Source: CAZVWV01 sp964631745 (GTDB taxonomy: Bacteria; Bdellovibrionota_C; UBA2361; JBGSMV01). Taken from it: a DNA stretch of 18,915 bases. The notes under the pieces are model-generated. The model was not told the DNA's origin. It did not search any database and saw nothing but the letters and a program-made list of their open reading frames with translations. Positions 1 to 7,384 of the stretch are shown piece after piece. The translations under genes were made by a program, and so were the position numbers. The stretch's first letter is position 1. The number at the start of each line of letters is the position of its first letter. The stretch spans positions 1 through 18,915 of the forward strand of contig CAZVWV010000073.1 in the NCBI GenBank assembly GCA_964631745.1, given 5' to 3'.

Positions 1-291
1 GTCATGCAGCCGATGTCTGAGACCTCTATGCGTGGATGGTAGCCCATGTGTGTGTGTTAGCTCTCTTTAAAATGCAGCGCACAGCTCCCCTATGGCACTG
101 GGGAGTGTGGGCACTGGGTTTAAGTTACTGGGGGGCGTGGTTCTTACCCCTTAATAGTTAATCGTGGATTATTTGGAAATGTTGCGTGGGGTGGGGAAGT
201 TTTTTGATTTATTTTGCTTTTGCGTTGCGCATGGTCTCTGAGGCAAAATTTGCTGCAAGTCGCAAGTGCGTTGGACGTTATTTGTCAAAAA
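1..291. other. Non-coding flank with a G-rich tract
   Basis: No reading frame here has a ribosome binding site and a recognisable product. The stretch holds a perfect 6-bp inverted repeat (CTCCCC 85-90 with GGGGAG 100-105), a 9-bp direct repeat GGCACTGGG at 94-102 and 110-118, and a run of G tracts at 100-135. It also holds one copy of a 17-bp repeat at 227-243 whose partner is at the far end of the window. It lies downstream of nadA, but I see no stem followed by a T-run that would terminate nadA on the minus strand. Confidence 0.6.
227..243 (+). repeat. 17-bp direct repeat, copy 1
   Basis: The sequence GCGCATGGTCTCTGAGG occurs here and again, identical and in the same orientation, at 18854-18870. 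Both copies lie outside clear genes. The flanking bases differ on both sides. The function is unknown. Confidence 0.6.
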
Positions 292-1350
292 TCAGATCAC
301 TAGCATCCGCTCCAAAGCCCTGCGGGCTTTGGTCCGAGTGGGCTCGGGAACGTCGATAACTTGAACGTTATCGCGCAGTGCCGCTAAGGTATCCTCTAGG
401 GTAATTTCATTCATATGCGGGCAACGAATGCTGCAGAGTCGTACGATTTCCTTTTCGGGATTTTGGGCGATTATGTTATCTCCCATGCTGCATTCGGTTA
501 AAATTAGGAACTGCTTCTTGGGGTGATTTGCCACAAAGGATGTCATCTTGGAGGTGCTGGAAGAATAGTCCGAGGCTTTAACTACCTCGGGGCTGCATTC
601 AGGGTGTGCCAGCACTACCACGTCGGGAAACTGCTTGCGCACGTTGTGGATATCGTCCGTCGTGAATTTCTCATGCACTTCGCAGCGTCCCTTCCAGCCC
701 AGTACCTGCGGGCGCTTTGAGGCATCACTTAAGCTACCATCACGGTTCATGATCATGACAGTTTTACCGGTCTCTTGAGCTACGTTTTGAGCCAAGTATT
801 CATCGGGTAAGAAAATGACCGTATCGCTTTTTAAAGATTCGACCACGCGCGCTGCATTTCCGGAGGTGCAGCAGATGTCGACTTCGGCTTTCACATCGGC
901 GTAAGTGTTGATATAGGCTACTATGGGCACGTTCGGATGTTGCTTTCGAAGCATGCGAATGTCTTCAGCGCTGATACTTTCGGCCAAGGAGCAGCCCGCG
1001 CGCTTGGCGGGTAAGAGCACGGTCTTGGTGGGATTTAGAATCTTGGCCGTTTCAGCCATGAAACGTACCCCGCAAAACACAATTGGATCGTTCTTGGTGG
1101 TGGCCGCTATACGCGAGAGTTCCAATGAATCGCCGGTATAATCGGGCACGGTATTGAACAGCGCCGGCTCCATATAGTTGTGCCCCAGAATTATAGCCCC
1201 ACGCGCGAGCTTTAACTCTTGCACCTGGAAAGCAAGCTCGGCTTTTAGGCGCAGTTCATGATCAGGCACCACCTTTGAGAGGCGCGCCCTCATGATCTGA
1301 TAAGTTTCCTCTACCGATTTAGCATTCAAAGCCATAGCGCAAGATACCAT
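292..1350 (-). CDS. nadA: Quinolinate synthase NadA
   Basis: NadA condenses iminoaspartate with dihydroxyacetone phosphate to make quinolinate, the first committed ring of de novo NAD synthesis. It uses one oxygen-sensitive [4Fe-4S] cluster with three cysteine ligands. The 352-residue length is normal. The likely ligands are C120 (in AGCSLAES), C252 (in LAHPECSPEVV) and C310 (in CPHMNEITLED). GHNYM at 56-60 and TECSMGDN at 285-292 match, from memory, the subtype common in Alphaproteobacteria. Neither nadB nor nadC is present. The gene starts 43 bp after batD in the same direction. Neither the ATG at 1350 nor the one at 1335 (MALNAKS) has a Shine-Dalgarno sequence. A promoter-like pair just upstream would favour 1335. 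The family is certain; only the start is open. Confidence 0.96.
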   Translation of the reverse strand: MVSCAMALNAKSVEETYQIMRARLSKVVPDHELRLKAELAFQVQELKLARGAIILGHNYMEPALFNTVPDYTGDSLELSRIAATTKNDPIVFCGVRFMAETAKILNPTKTVLLPAKRAGCSLAESISAEDIRMLRKQHPNVPIVAYINTYADVKAEVDICCTSGNAARVVESLKSDTVIFLPDEYLAQNVAQETGKTVMIMNRDGSLSDASKRPQVLGWKGRCEVHEKFTTDDIHNVRKQFPDVVVLAHPECSPEVVKASDYSSSTSKMTSFVANHPKKQFLILTECSMGDNIIAQNPEKEIVRLCSIRCPHMNEITLEDTLAALRDNVQVIDVPEPTRTKARRALERMLVI

Positions 1351-1378
1351 ATTATGGCGATTTGTGAAGGACCTTCAA
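1351..1378 (-). promoter_or_regulatory. Possible nadA promoter
   Basis: On the minus strand TTGAAG (1378-1373) is followed by a 16-bp spacer and CATAAT (1356-1351), giving 4/6 and 5/6 matches to the sigma-70 boxes. The predicted transcript would begin near 1343. That is past the ATG at 1350 and about 8 bases before the ATG at 1335, so nadA would have a very short leader. This is inferred from pattern only. Confidence 0.35.
1365..1377. promoter_or_regulatory. 13-bp palindrome over the nadA -35 box
   Basis: TGAAGG-A-CCTTCA is a perfect palindrome with 6-bp arms and a single central base. It overlaps the proposed -35 box of nadA, a typical repressor position. It does not resemble the NrtR site I know of. 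Its role as an operator is inference. Confidence 0.3.
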
Positions 1379-1393
1379 CGCGAAAGGGCCTTG

Positions 1394-3139
1394 TCACTGT
1401 GATACCATCAAGGCCAGGATTCTGCGGCGCATCTCGGCGGTATCCGTAGTCTTGCCCGCCGTATAGAGGCCAGCGTTTAACTGATCCCTGATGGAAATGA
1501 TTTCAAATATTAGGGCTGGGACTGCGTTGCGGTTGGTAAGCTGAAGGCGAACCTCATCAAGGCTCAGCTCCGGTCCGAGCCCGTATCGTAAACCTAAGTA
1601 ATCGCCGAATGCAGATTGCAGTTCCCTAACCGTGCTGGCCAATTTCACGCGACGACGAAGTCTCCGAATGGGCAGGCTACCCGCAAGTAGTTTTAAGAAT
1701 ATTATGAGCAGAGCTAGCACCCCCCCTGCAACAAAGATCAGCAAAGCGCCCGTGCCCTGGGAGATCCCTAACTTCTCCAAAAATGCTGGCTGGTTTTCCT
1801 TTGGGAACTCCGATGCCGAGGATGGGCGCTTCTCGGAAGGAGAAGCGCTTTCAGGTTTTCTCTCAGCCGAGGCCGACTTGGTGGGCAGCGCTTCTCCTGT
1901 CACACTAAATCTAATGCTGGCGGTGGTGGCAGTCTTGTACTGGCTCGTTTCAGGATCGAAGAATGTTAATGTAAACGGGGCAAGCTCAAACTCCCCAGGC
2001 TTTAACGGTACGATAGAAAAGCTAAATGTCTTTTCAAACCGAATCTTTCCGGCTTCCTTGTGGCGCTCTGTATTGGGACTCTCTTGGTAAGCTTTGAAAT
2101 CAGAACCCTCCGGTATCGGTAGCTTTTTGATTGAATTGGTGTTTCCGAAAGATGAGAGGGTTAACTTGGCGGTTTTACTCTCGCCAACTTTGATAGCCGA
2201 GCTATCGAATTTCAGCTCAAGGGAACTCTTTCCGACCAGCAAGGTTCCCCAACTCTCGGCTCCGTCCGGAGCGGAAGGTAGCTGCTTCACATGCACAGGC
2301 AGCGCATCGGTCGCCAATTCCATATCTCGCAGATGGCCGCGGCCAAAAAAATCATCGAGTAATCCATTGTCGAAAGGATCGAGCCTTTGAAAATCAAAGG
2401 GATTGGCGTGTCTGCCGCTCTCTCTCACCTGAAGGCGCACCTTTTGGACCGGCAGAACTATCTCGCCTGCGCGCAAGGGAAACAAGGCCTTTCTAATGGC
2501 CGTTAAACTGTAGCGTTTGCCGTTGATTACCCGTGAAAGATTACTATCTTGTCCGACCTCTTCGTTCCAAAATCCATCGAAGCTTAAACTCTTGAGCTGA
2601 GGATCATAAATCGGCACACTAGTATAAAGCTCTAAGGCATAGGGAAGCTGTTGCCCAACATAAACTTCCGTTGTCGGCAGGTCCTGTCTAATAAAAACGG
2701 CCTCGCTAGAATCTAAAGAAGGTTTTCCAGATTCCGACACGGTAACCTTTAACGCCGCTGCTTTGTACTGTTTGCCGTCGATCTCGATGTCAGCCGAGGG
2801 CGTTTCGAGCTCTCCCGACTTTTTTGGAAGTAACTGATAGCGATACGAGACGCGCTTATTGACTGTGCCGTTTATCACCTCTACGCTGGTCTCGGGGCCG
2901 ATTAAAGATAATCTAAAATCATCGCCGCCCACTAAAAAGGGATAACTAGTCTCTGATTCTCCCTCTACCACCACGCTAAACATGTAGGCGTCGCTCAAAT
3001 CGCCGCTTTGTGGGGTAACCTCCAGGTGCAGTTTGGGCTCGGCGAGAACCGCGCTCGCATACAGTACTGATATGCTAATAATTCTCAGCGTGCTCTTAAT
3101 TAATTTCAGATTAAGGTCCCTAACAAGCGAGTTCACCAT
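1394..3139 (-). CDS. batD: BatD, membrane-anchored periplasmic Bat protein
   Basis: BatD is the large periplasmic member of the Bat (aerotolerance) system. Its molecular role is not settled; Bat proteins have been linked to oxygen or oxidative stress tolerance and cell-envelope maintenance. At the N-terminus a hydrophobic stretch (about 15-33) ends in VLA, so a signal peptide is likely with cleavage near residue 33. Family features are VYVGQQLPY (159-167), FWNEEV (190-195) and ALFPLRAGEIVLP (218-230). A charged Ser/Pro/Lys/Glu linker (about 416-452) precedes one membrane helix (about 463-487), followed by a basic stretch (RRLRRRVK) and a roughly 90-residue cytoplasmic tail. The start is supported by GGAGG six bases upstream, and it overlaps the end of batBC by 7 bp, suggesting translational coupling. 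The 581-residue length is usual for the family. Confidence 0.92.
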   Translation of the reverse strand: MVNSLVRDLNLKLIKSTLRIISISVLYASAVLAEPKLHLEVTPQSGDLSDAYMFSVVVEGESETSYPFLVGGDDFRLSLIGPETSVEVINGTVNKRVSYRYQLLPKKSGELETPSADIEIDGKQYKAAALKVTVSESGKPSLDSSEAVFIRQDLPTTEVYVGQQLPYALELYTSVPIYDPQLKSLSFDGFWNEEVGQDSNLSRVINGKRYSLTAIRKALFPLRAGEIVLPVQKVRLQVRESGRHANPFDFQRLDPFDNGLLDDFFGRGHLRDMELATDALPVHVKQLPSAPDGAESWGTLLVGKSSLELKFDSSAIKVGESKTAKLTLSSFGNTNSIKKLPIPEGSDFKAYQESPNTERHKEAGKIRFEKTFSFSIVPLKPGEFELAPFTLTFFDPETSQYKTATTASIRFSVTGEALPTKSASAERKPESASPSEKRPSSASEFPKENQPAFLEKLGISQGTGALLIFVAGGVLALLIIFLKLLAGSLPIRRLRRRVKLASTVRELQSAFGDYLGLRYGLGPELSLDEVRLQLTNRNAVPALIFEIISIRDQLNAGLYTAGKTTDTAEMRRRILALMVSQ

Positions 3140-4956
3140 GTCTGTCCTCCAAGAGTTTGGCTACGTTCGTCGCTCTTGCGCAGCAGTAGCGGAGAATCAT
3201 CCAGTGAATCCAACCAAGCCTTGGATTCACTCTTCTCAAGCGGCTCAACCGATGGCTTAGGTTTAGCGCTTTGGCCCTGTGTGCTCGAATCTTGTCGCTG
3301 CGCCTCCGAAGAGCTTGAAGAATCCTCGGCCGTAGAATCATCCTGACTCGAAGCTGAACTGCTCGAATTGGCTTCCGTACTGGAACTCTGCTCAGAACTT
3401 GATGAGCCCGAGCCCTCGGAGCTAGTACTCTCCTGTCTATCTGACGGTTGCGTGTCTTTTTGCGGGTCCTCCTGTTCTTGCTGCGGCTGCTCCTCTTTCT
3501 GCTTGTTTTTTTTATCTTCCTTTTGATCTTCCTTCTGGTCTTGCTTTTGTTGTTCCTGCTGTTGTTGCTCCGCTAGCAGCTTCTTAGCAAGCTCCAGATT
3601 GTGACTCGTTTCTGCCTCGCTTGCGCTTAAGCGTAACGCTTCCTCGTACGCATCAATAGCGCCTTTATAATCTTTAAGCATAAAATTAGTATTTCCCAAA
3701 TCATGCAGAGCCTCGAACTTTTGGGTAGTGTTCGTGGCCGAGTTGACCAACTCTGAGTAACTCTTCTTGGCCTCGGCGAATTTTTTAAGTCGGTACTGTG
3801 AACTGCCAAGTCCTTGCAATAACTTGGCATCAGCCGGGGCGCTCTTAAGCGCCTCTTTGAACTCGCGCTCCGATTCCTGATACTGTCCTTTCTCGTAAAG
3901 CGTGGCGGCTTTATACCCATCCTGTGCCCGCAGCTCTCGAACAAAAATACAGAGCGTTATGGTAAAGATTAAGCCGCCCTGTCCGCGCAACAGCGCAAAA
4001 ATAATAATTAAGATTGCAGCTATCACCAAAGCGGGGCCGAGTTCGTTATATGTTCGAATTTTCTCAGTGCTTAGGGAGCTTAGGGAGTCTGCCCGGCTTT
4101 GAGCAAGCTCACTAGAAACTAAGCTCTCTAAGTCGGAATCATCCAAGGAAAAACGCTCATATCGGCCGGAACTATCGGTAGCTAACGACTTTAAGTTCTC
4201 TTCCGTGAGTTTGCTTATTACAATCTCCCCGCGGGAGTCCTTCACGAACTGGCCACCGCGTAGTTCAATCGGTTGCCCTTCAAGGGTGCCTATTCCCAAA
4301 GTATTCACACTGAGCCCAGCCTGGGTTACTGCTTGGACGGCAGAGTCTAGATCGAGTGAGAGATCTTCCCCGTCAGATATCAGCAAAACAAAAGGCTTCT
4401 GGGATTTTGAATCGGTGACGGCCTTGACCAGAACTTTCATAGCTTGATTTAATCCTGAACCAGGCCTTGAGATTAAATCGGGCGATACCGAATTTAAATA
4501 AGTCTGCACCACGGCCAAATCGGAAGTCAGCGGACAATACAGATAGGCAGAGCCGGAAAAAAGCAGTATTCCAATGCGCGCTGGTATTGATTTATTTTGC
4601 AGCAAACCGATCAGATCCTGAACTTTTCTTTTAGCCAACTCTAGACGACTAGGCGGGGTGTCTTTAGCCAACATGCTGCGACTCACATCCAACACCAGAA
4701 AAATATCGTGCGTTGGGAGACGGCGCTCGCTTTCGCTAAAACCGTAGTAGGGCCTAAGCATGGCGCCCGATAGGATGGTAGTGATAATTAGAGGAAGAAC
4801 AAGGCGCGCTCTGAGTAACGTAGCCCGCTTGGTTTTAACCCCTAAAATATTTAGGCGAGCGTCACGTAACCCTTCCAGTCGAATTAGCAAAAAAAGCACC
4901 AGCCCGACTGGGATAATCCAAAGCAGAGTGAAATTCAAAAAACCAAACCCGTTCAT
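3133..4956 (-). CDS. BatB-BatC fusion: VWA domain plus TPR protein
   Basis: This 607-residue protein joins two Bat proteins that are often separate. The BatB part has membrane helices at about 9-27 and 50-66, then a VWA domain (about 84-285) with an intact metal site: D90-x-S92-x-S94, T144 in PLTSD, and D195 in SDGED. A helix follows at about 306-323, and a second hydrophobic stretch at 327-339 ends in RELRAQ, resembling a leftover BatC signal peptide. The BatC part has TPR-like repeats (about 346-445: YEKGQYQESEREFKEAL, LKDYKGAIDAYEEAL). A Gln/Lys/Glu-rich tract (about 463-500) and a Ser-rich tract (about 510-565) come next, and the protein ends in Trp. The chosen ATG overlaps the batA stop as ATGA and has AAAGG upstream. 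An in-frame ATG at 5025 lies deep inside batA and is unlikely. A binding role for the VWA and TPR parts is inferred from the family. Confidence 0.93.
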   Translation of the reverse strand: MNGFGFLNFTLLWIIPVGLVLFLLIRLEGLRDARLNILGVKTKRATLLRARLVLPLIITTILSGAMLRPYYGFSESERRLPTHDIFLVLDVSRSMLAKDTPPSRLELAKRKVQDLIGLLQNKSIPARIGILLFSGSAYLYCPLTSDLAVVQTYLNSVSPDLISRPGSGLNQAMKVLVKAVTDSKSQKPFVLLISDGEDLSLDLDSAVQAVTQAGLSVNTLGIGTLEGQPIELRGGQFVKDSRGEIVISKLTEENLKSLATDSSGRYERFSLDDSDLESLVSSELAQSRADSLSSLSTEKIRTYNELGPALVIAAILIIIFALLRGQGGLIFTITLCIFVRELRAQDGYKAATLYEKGQYQESEREFKEALKSAPADAKLLQGLGSSQYRLKKFAEAKKSYSELVNSATNTTQKFEALHDLGNTNFMLKDYKGAIDAYEEALRLSASEAETSHNLELAKKLLAEQQQQEQQKQDQKEDQKEDKKNKQKEEQPQQEQEDPQKDTQPSDRQESTSSEGSGSSSSEQSSSTEANSSSSASSQDDSTAEDSSSSSEAQRQDSSTQGQSAKPKPSVEPLEKSESKAWLDSLDDSPLLLRKSDERSQTLGGQTW

Positions 4957-5954
4957 GGTACCTTTAGAAATATGGCGCGTGCCAAAAATAGATAAATAAT
5001 GTAACTCAGGATGGCGTAAGCGCAAAAGCGGCTGAAGAGTTCTTCGACTTGCTTGAGCTTAGGCGAATCAAGGCTGCTTTTTTGCAAAGCGTCAATTTGT
5101 TCGTAGATCTCACTTAATCCCTTGGAGCTGGCAGCGTTAAAGTATATGCCACCCGTGCTCTTGGCGATCTGGCGTAGAGTTTCTTCGTCAAATTCGACCC
5201 TTCGCGGAGAGCTTCCAAAGATCATGTCCGGCGAGCGGATGGTGACCGGATCATCGGACCCGATGCCTATGGTATGCACCTTAATTCCCAGATCTTTTGC
5301 AACCTGGGCTGCCTTCAAGGGTTCCACCTGCCCGGAGTTATTGACCCCATCCGTCATAAGCACGATGGCCTTTGAGCTGGAAGGGAGATCTTGTAACCGT
5401 TTAAGGCTAAGTCCAAGCCCATCGCCAATGGCCGTGCCGTCTTCTGCTATACCGAAGTCCAGCCCCTCGACTAACTGAGAGACTAAGTTGTGATCAGACG
5501 TGAGCGGCGAGAGCAGAAAGGCAGTGCTGCCGAAGATCACGACTCCGATACGGTCGTCTTGCCGTTCTTTGATAAATTTGGCCACTACATTCTTAACGCC
5601 GCTTAAACGCGAAACCAGTCCGGAATCCGACTCAAAATCCCTAGCGGACATGCTGCGCGAAAGATCTAAGGCTAGTATTAAATTTCGCGCCTCGTCGCCC
5701 TGCTCCAGTAAGGTGAGGCGCTGAGGGCGGGCGGCAGCTAATGTGAGGAATATAAGAGTCAAAGCAGAGAAAAATCCCAGAACGGGTTTGCGTAATCTCT
5801 TGCGCCAACTTACCGGTAAATTTGCAAGCAAGGTTAGCTCCGGATAAGGTACTGCCGCCGCGACCTTCCTTTTTAGGAAGTAGAGCGCTGTAATAATGAC
5901 TGGCAGGATAAACGCTAGAGGATACTCAAAGTGAACGGAAAAAATGTTAAGCAT
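4953..5954 (-). CDS. batA: BatA, membrane VWA protein
   Basis: BatA is the first VWA protein of the Bat operon, an inner-membrane protein thought to work with the MoxR ATPase. Starting at the ATG at 5954 it has 333 residues. Membrane helices lie at about 13-28 and 57-75, then a VWA domain (about 90-285), then a final helix at about 311-327. The metal-binding MIDAS is complete: D97-x-S99-x-S101 in DLSRS, T174 in EDGTAIGDG, and D202 in TDGVNN. The start at 5954 is preferred over the ATG at 5975 because GAGG lies six bases upstream and the overlap with the preceding gene falls from 29 to 8 bp. The four-base ATGA overlap with batBC suggests coupled translation. Confidence 0.94.
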   Translation of the reverse strand: MLNIFSVHFEYPLAFILPVIITALYFLKRKVAAAVPYPELTLLANLPVSWRKRLRKPVLGFFSALTLIFLTLAAARPQRLTLLEQGDEARNLILALDLSRSMSARDFESDSGLVSRLSGVKNVVAKFIKERQDDRIGVVIFGSTAFLLSPLTSDHNLVSQLVEGLDFGIAEDGTAIGDGLGLSLKRLQDLPSSSKAIVLMTDGVNNSGQVEPLKAAQVAKDLGIKVHTIGIGSDDPVTIRSPDMIFGSSPRRVEFDEETLRQIAKSTGGIYFNAASSKGLSEIYEQIDALQKSSLDSPKLKQVEELFSRFCAYAILSYIIYLFLARAIFLKVP

Positions 5955-6426
5955 CGCGAGCCTCGCGGGATGCATGATAGGCGCTTAAGGCTCGTGTAAG
6001 ATTTTTAAGGAATTCTGGGTTTAATTCAATCGTGGGGCGATAGAGCTGATCCTCGGCGGATATTAGCAAGTTGATAAGTTCTTTAAGCAAGATTGAGGGC
6101 GATTCTGATTGTAAGTTTTGGAGCTCGACACGACCGAGCGAGTAATAGGGGGCGTGCTCCTGAAAACTTAGAAAGCGTCTGAGAGCCAAGCTGATTTGGT
6201 GTATGTGCTCTCTAGAGATCTCTTCGCGTCCGATCGAATCAATCAATCCGCAAATGCTCCTGTACGGGTCTAGTTTTAACTTAGATCTAGCTCTAATCCA
6301 AACCCAAAGCGCCAGCGCAAGAAATAACAAGATCGTAACCGCCAAGCACCACTCCCAAGTGCCGGGGCTAAAGAGAAAATGGGGCAATGGTTTTATATCG
6401 TAAAGCTCTACCGTGGTAGTGTTCAT
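5947..6426 (-). CDS. Small DUF4381-like membrane protein of the Bat operon
   Basis: This 159-residue protein has one strong membrane helix (about 25-45) ending in basic residues (RARSKLK). It is followed by a helical cytoplasmic domain with no catalytic motif I can identify. Size, topology and position between a DUF58 gene and batA match the DUF4381 family, which is usually found in Bat operons and has no known biochemical role. Its ATG overlaps the DUF58 stop as ATGA, with GAGG upstream. The family call rests largely on context and the single-helix layout; a scaffold linking the cytoplasmic DUF58 protein to membrane BatA is possible but inferred. Confidence 0.8.
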   Translation of the reverse strand: MNTTTVELYDIKPLPHFLFSPGTWEWCLAVTILLFLALALWVWIRARSKLKLDPYRSICGLIDSIGREEISREHIHQISLALRRFLSFQEHAPYYSLGRVELQNLQSESPSILLKELINLLISAEDQLYRPTIELNPEFLKNLTRALSAYHASREARDA

Positions 6427-7325
6427 CTGTAGCGCCTCATTCTGCGACGCATAAGACTAACCAAGGGACTAAGGGGATCGCGATCTACCCGAATAACATC
6501 TCCGCCGACTCGTTCCACCAACTGCTTCAACGCCAAAAACCGGGCCTCGTGAGACTGTCGCAGCTGTTCGCGCACCGATCTATCGGAAGTGTCGATTACG
6601 ATTCTGCCCCGTCCTTCCGAGGCTTCAAACTCAACAAGGCCAGCCTGAGGTGGATTGTAATCTAGGATGTCCTCAAGAAAGACAGCGATCAAGTCGTGCC
6701 GTTGCGCTAACGTTCGAAGCTGCTCCTCAAAGGGCGTCGAAAAAAAATCTGAAATTAGAAATATCACTGAGCGCCTGCGTAAGTGAATATTTAGGTCAGC
6801 TGCGGCGGCGGCGATGTCGGTGCGTGTCTTTAAATCGGAGATGGCCATTAGGCTGGAAAGAACCCTGTGCACCTGAGTCGCACGCGACGACGGCTTAATC
6901 ATTTCGGTAACTTTATCCGAGAAGAGCGCCAGACCAAGGGCGTCATTGTTTTGTGAAGCTAGCATGGACACCAAGGCGGCGAATTCCAGCGCTTTCTGAT
7001 GCTTGCTGCGCTCCTGGCCAAAAAGGGTTGAGCGGCTGGTGTCGACCACTAGCATCAAATTTAATTGGCGGTCCTCTTGGTACGATTTGACGTAAACTCT
7101 ACCGGTACGGGCACTAGCCTTCCAATGAATGTGTCGGATCTCATCGCCGGGTTGATATTCACGCAGCTCGGAAAAGACTAATCCGCTGCCACGAAAAGCG
7201 CTGCGATAGGCACCGGCGATGTCGGCGTCAATCCTACGTTTTGACCTAAGCTCCAGCCGCTTTAAATCGCCAAGGCGGGCAGGATCGATAATGTCGTTAA
7301 TACTTTGCTGTACTTGCGGAGACAT
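6423..7325 (-). CDS. DUF58 domain (VWA-like) protein
   Basis: DUF58 proteins are VWA-fold partners of MoxR ATPases. This one is 300 residues, without signal peptide or membrane helix, so it is probably cytoplasmic. The family core REYQPGDEIRHIHWKASART lies at 55-74, close to the usual YxPGDxxRxIdWxxtAR. A MIDAS-like D95-x-S97-x-S99 (DTSRS) and SDF (192-194) complete the VWA features. The C-terminus is strongly basic (RRRMRRYR), which could favour contact with membrane lipids or nucleic acid. The gene lies 59 bp after moxR, the largest gap inside this operon, with only a weak GAGAG ribosome binding site about 10 bases upstream. A MoxR-DUF58 pair beside BatA and BatB is the standard arrangement. 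Confidence 0.93.
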   Translation of the reverse strand: MSPQVQQSINDIIDPARLGDLKRLELRSKRRIDADIAGAYRSAFRGSGLVFSELREYQPGDEIRHIHWKASARTGRVYVKSYQEDRQLNLMLVVDTSRSTLFGQERSKHQKALEFAALVSMLASQNNDALGLALFSDKVTEMIKPSSRATQVHRVLSSLMAISDLKTRTDIAAAAADLNIHLRRRSVIFLISDFFSTPFEEQLRTLAQRHDLIAVFLEDILDYNPPQAGLVEFEASEGRGRIVIDTSDRSVREQLRQSHEARFLALKQLVERVGGDVIRVDRDPLSPLVSLMRRRMRRYR

Positions 7326-7384
7326 CTAAAAGATACTCTCTCTCGATCGAATTCTTACCCAACTTAATAAGCACTCTCCCGCGC

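Noticed and set aside
92..154. 20-codon frame beginning MALGSVGTGFK
   Set aside because: It has no ribosome binding site, a Gly-rich composition explained by the G-rich tract, and no recognisable product.
231..359. 42-codon frame starting in the 17-bp repeat (MVSEAKFAASRK)
   Set aside because: It runs into the 3' end of nadA on the opposite strand, lacks a ribosome binding site and resembles nothing I know.
1632..2390. Long plus-strand frames opposite batD
   Set aside because: They have Ser/Arg/Pro-rich composition typical of antisense shadows, and the minus strand carries a clear BatD protein.
3133..5025. Longer start for batBC at 5025
   Set aside because: It would overlap batA by about 70 bases, while the ATG at 4956 has the usual ATGA overlap, an upstream AAAGG and the family N-terminus.
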